Source: Nocardiopsis sp. CNR-923
GTDB taxonomy: Bacteria; Actinomycetota; Actinomycetes; Streptosporangiales; Streptosporangiaceae
Direction of reading: 5' to 3'
Assembly: GCF_001942255.1 (NCBI RefSeq)
Contig: NZ_MKKC01000090.1
Location: 1 to 44,156 of the forward strand
DNA length: 44,156 nt
Numbering within the stretch: position 1 is the first letter of the stretch; each line of letters opens with the position of its first letter. The notes under the pieces are model-generated. The model saw only the letters and a program-made list of their open reading frames with translations, did no database searches and was not told the DNA's origin. The position numbers were made by a program, and so were the translations under genes. This document shows positions 42,105-44,156 of the stretch, piece by piece.

Positions 42105-42433
42105 CCCCTCGCCCCACCCCTACCCATCGGGAAGGACTGCCCGTACGGACGATTCTCAGATATCCCAGCAAATCCCTTCAATTCGGACCAAAGGAATTCT
42201 TCTGGCGGCGCTCCATAAGGGGAAAGTCCGTTTCAAAAAAGGGGTCTGAGCTGCGAGGATGTTCGATCTGGCGAACTTTTTCAGACCTGCTTCACCAAAA
42301 AGTTCTCCCCCGCTCCTCCCATGCCCTAATCTTCTACCCAACACGGCTGCAAACCCGAAAGACCCCGCGGCGTTTCTCACGCCCGGGGCCGTGGCCAGCA
42401 ACCTCAACCTCTTTAACAAAAAGGATTGCCAGC
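42105..42433. other. AT-rich leader/control region upstream of the RsbW-like pair
   Basis: 329 bases at roughly half GC, in contrast to the flanks. 42150-42260 holds several A/T runs (for example a CAAAAAAGGGG run near 42233), 42264-42310 another. A bulged hairpin (CCCCGCGGCG / CGCCCGGGG, about 42365-42389) lies near the 3' end, then AAAAAGGA just before the ATG at 42434. It is a long untranslated leader, or acquired DNA; no gene is visible. Confidence 0.5.
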
Positions 42434-42880
42434 ATGCGCGATTATAGCGCTGCCTTCCTCGCCCTGCTCACGGCGTACGCGAAGGCGCTGTTCACCCCCG
42501 CTCGCGGTCGCCACGCGACCGCCGCCCGCCGTCGCCGTTCCACCCGGGTCCGCCGCTACGCGCCGTCCCCCGCCCCGGTCGAGGCCAGCGCGCCTCCCAT
42601 CCCCAAGCCCGCGCCGCGTCTGGTGCCGCCGCGTGAGAGCTTCCCCGCCGACGAGGTCGCCCTCGTCCGCCCCTACTACCCGTCCCACGAGCGCGACCTC
42701 GACCGCGTCCGGGCCGAAGCGACCGCCCGCCTGCACGCGTGGGTCCCCAGGCCCGGCCCCTCCGGTGACCTGCTGGCCGCCCCCGTGCAGCCGCGGCCCG
42801 GCGAGTTCGACGAACTCGCGGCCCTCGTGCGCACCTGGAACGACCAGCGGACCCGGCGGCGAGGGGAGGTGGCGGTGTGA
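42434..42880 (+). CDS. Hypothetical protein upstream of the RsbW-like gene
   Basis: 148 aa. The N-terminus MRDYSAAFLALLTAYAKALF is weakly hydrophobic; a basic segment (GRHATAARRRRSTRVRRY) and a Pro/Ala linker follow; the C-terminal half has FPADEVALVRPYYPSHERDLD and two helices. I do not recognise a family, though conserved proteins of this size sit next to ATP-binding (RsbW-like) genes in streptomycete genomes. The start follows AAAAAGGA. The stop overlaps the next gene's GTG (GTGA). Confidence 0.65.
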   Translation: MRDYSAAFLALLTAYAKALFTPARGRHATAARRRRSTRVRRYAPSPAPVEASAPPIPKPAPRLVPPRESFPADEVALVRPYYPSHERDLDRVRAEATARLHAWVPRPGPSGDLLAAPVQPRPGEFDELAALVRTWNDQRTRRRGEVAV

Positions 42881-43320
42881 GCGCCCTGGACATCGCCCTG
42901 CCCGGCGTGTGGTGGCCCTGCCGTGGCTACGCCGGTGACCTGTCCGAACTCGCCAGGGTCCGTGCCGACCTCGGTCAGGACCTGATCGGATTCGACCCGG
43001 ACCTGGTGGACACCGTCCAGCTCGTGGTCAGCGAACTCGTGGCGAACGCGGCCAAGTACGCCCGCCCTGGCGGCGAGGTCGTGCGCACGATGTGCCTGAC
43101 GGACCGGCGCACGCTGCGCGTGGCCGTCAGCGATCCCGGCGGTCCCACGCGTCCCCGCATTCCCACCGAGCGCACCGCCGACGAGTGGGACGTCGCCGAG
43201 GGACAGCGCGGATTGCTCCTCGTGGCGAGCCTGGCCGCCGACTGGGGCTGCCACGCCTTCCCGGAGTGGCCGGGGTACTTCACCCAGGTCTGGGCGGCCT
43301 TCCACGTGGATCCCGGCTGA
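42877..43320 (+). CDS. RsbW-like ATP-binding regulatory protein (HATPase_c)
   Basis: 147 aa GHKL ATPase. N box LVVSELVANAAKYARPGGEV, G1-like VAVSDPGGPTRPRIPTER and G2-like EGQRGLLLVASLAADWG are in the right order; there is no histidine phosphotransfer domain. Family members are anti-sigma-factor kinases (RsbW/SpoIIAB) or, in streptomycetes, ATP-binding partners of regulatory conservons. No sigma factor or STAS antagonist gene is nearby, so the partner is unknown. GTG 42877 overlaps the preceding stop; followed by a strong terminator. Confidence 0.85.
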   Translation: MSALDIALPGVWWPCRGYAGDLSELARVRADLGQDLIGFDPDLVDTVQLVVSELVANAAKYARPGGEVVRTMCLTDRRTLRVAVSDPGGPTRPRIPTERTADEWDVAEGQRGLLLVASLAADWGCHAFPEWPGYFTQVWAAFHVDPG

Positions 43321-43459
43321 GGTGTCAGCGGGTGACGCTGGCGATTCACGGAGGCGAAAGACGGACATCGGTGTATGCATCGGATGTCGACGAATTCACT
43401 CAGCCACACCGCCTCGGATCACTTCCGGGGAGGTGTGGTGTGTGTGGACCAACGCGAAG

Positions 43460-43486
43460 GCCCCCGACCGGACAGGGGTCGGGGGC
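43460..43486. terminator. Bidirectional hairpin terminator
   Basis: Perfect 10-bp stem GCCCCCGACC (43460-43469) with GGTCGGGGGC (43477-43486), loop GGACAGG. It lies between the convergent RsbW-like and phosphotransferase genes. Confidence 0.75.
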
Positions 43487-43500
43487 TGGTGGGGGCGTTC

Positions 43501-44156
43501 TCAGGACAAGGACTCGATCAGATCCATCTGAGCTGAGCGGAGCCGTTCGAGGTGATTCGTTCCGTGTGTCTCCTCCAGATCAGCCAACGGGAGTTTGCAG
43601 GAGATCCACAACTTGCAGATCCTCCCATCTCGGGAAGAGAGATCGTCATGGAAACGACGCTGTACCTCTTCGGCCAACCCGGAAACAAGGAAGGAGCATG
43701 CCCACAGTGTCGCCGCGTCGGCTCCCCTGGGAAGCCTGCCCCAGCACTCCCAGTCCAGAATGCACAGGCGCGGAGCGGTGAGATTGGCCCAGTGCAGATC
43801 ACCATGTCCGGTAACCCAGTCGGAAATACGAGTGTCCAGGTCCAGACCCGTGAATTCCTTGATCTCCCTGTTGATGGGTGCCGGGGGTAGCGATATGCGG
43901 TTTGTCTTCACCTGAGACAGGTTCTTCAGTGCTTGTGACAGATCCTCCCACCACTGTTCGTCCACGTCCGGGAACTGGGACGGTAGAGAACGAGGGGAAG
44001 CTACCTGATCGCCGGCAAGCGTCATCTCCTCAGCTCGGAAGATGACACCCGAGTGTGCCCAGTGAGGTGATCCCAGCGACTTTGAAACGGGATGAAAGCC
44101 GTCAACCGGACCATGCGGGAGATATGACCGTTCAGCAGACATAGACGTGGAGCCCC
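43501..44156 (-). CDS. Aminoglycoside-phosphotransferase-fold kinase, 5' end outside the window
   Basis: About 218 codons in the window; the frame stays open to the right edge, so the start is probably outside. Only the C-lobe is clear: WVTGHGDLHWANLTAP is Brenner's motif (catalytic Asp in HGDLHWAN), and LCILDWECWGRLPRGADAAT has the metal Asp (DWE). The N-lobe with the nucleotide loop would be upstream. The substrate could be an aminoglycoside, a sugar, choline or another small molecule. GC content is clearly lower than the rest of the window, which suggests later acquisition. Confidence 0.7.
   Translation of the reverse strand, partial: GSTSMSAERSYLPHGPVDGFHPVSKSLGSPHWAHSGVIFRAEEMTLAGDQVASPRSLPSQFPDVDEQWWEDLSQALKNLSQVKTNRISLPPAPINREIKEFTGLDLDTRISDWVTGHGDLHWANLTAPRLCILDWECWGRLPRGADAATLWACSFLVSGLAEEVQRRFHDDLSSRDGRICKLWISCKLPLADLEETHGTNHLERLRSAQMDLIESLS

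Noticed and set aside
42156..42447. Short frames inside the AT-rich leader (87 aa minus, 62 aa plus)
   Set aside because: No plausible start signals; composition follows the local base bias. They overlap the leader hairpin and the next gene's ribosome site.
1..44156. tRNA, rRNA, CRISPR arrays, insertion sequences and prophage genes
   Set aside because: I looked for conserved tRNA/rRNA segments, regularly spaced repeats, transposase motifs and phage structural genes on both strands and saw none. Faint candidates would need a covariance-model search.

Overview
The window is about 72% GC with near-saturated GC third codon positions, GTG/TTG starts and several leaderless promoters, so it comes from a high-GC actinomycete. 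Gene content (split pst locus, LAL-type LuxR regulator, SURF1, DUF3817, RsbW-type ATPase, choline-oxidase/betaine operon) fits Nocardiopsis or a close relative; the genus is an inference. It is ordinary chromosome with a few accessory stretches. I see no tRNA, rRNA, CRISPR array, phage or intact insertion sequence.

Layout. 1-5020: 5' part of a trehalose-phosphatase-like gene, a PmtA-like methyltransferase, an SDR, hisE-hisG, a spermidine-synthase-like gene, an EF-hand protein and a DUF4287 protein. 5240-11860: phosphate island, with pstS-pstC-pstA and a winged-helix regulator on +, and pstB plus a second winged-helix regulator on -, each arm behind a PhoP-type direct repeat; an ABM monooxygenase with a small leader ORF and an Ala/Gly-rich repeat protein lie between. 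12078-19441: thioredoxin, two DUF202 proteins, a sugar epimerase, a PIG-L deacetylase, a 1-kb non-coding stretch, a GT2 glycosyltransferase, DUF3817 and SURF1. 19975-25194: MFS exporter and old-yellow-enzyme reductase, divergent from a LAL regulator across an inverted repeat. 25274-28849: two crcB fluoride channels each behind the same 41-nt repeat, tandem DinB-like proteins, an alpha/beta hydrolase without its serine, a VOC protein. 29080-31599: ABC exporter with XRE regulator and operator, then a broken PIN toxin remnant. 31603-40103: an aldolase-like protein without two zinc ligands, divergent from a choline-to-betaine operon (betaine aldehyde dehydrogenase, choline-oxidase-like flavoprotein, betaine ABC transporter with a fused double permease). 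40226-44156: membrane proteins, a small protein plus RsbW-like ATPase behind an AT-rich leader, and a lower-GC phosphotransferase running off the end.

A dominant feature is broken reading frames: at least thirteen sites in twelve otherwise well conserved genes, including single-copy biosynthetic and transport genes (hisE, hisG, pstC, pstB, betB), need a one- or two-base correction. Almost all look like a lost base in a short G or C run, so uncorrected sequencing error is more likely than real decay. For those genes I give coordinates of the whole (composite) gene and the suspected site.
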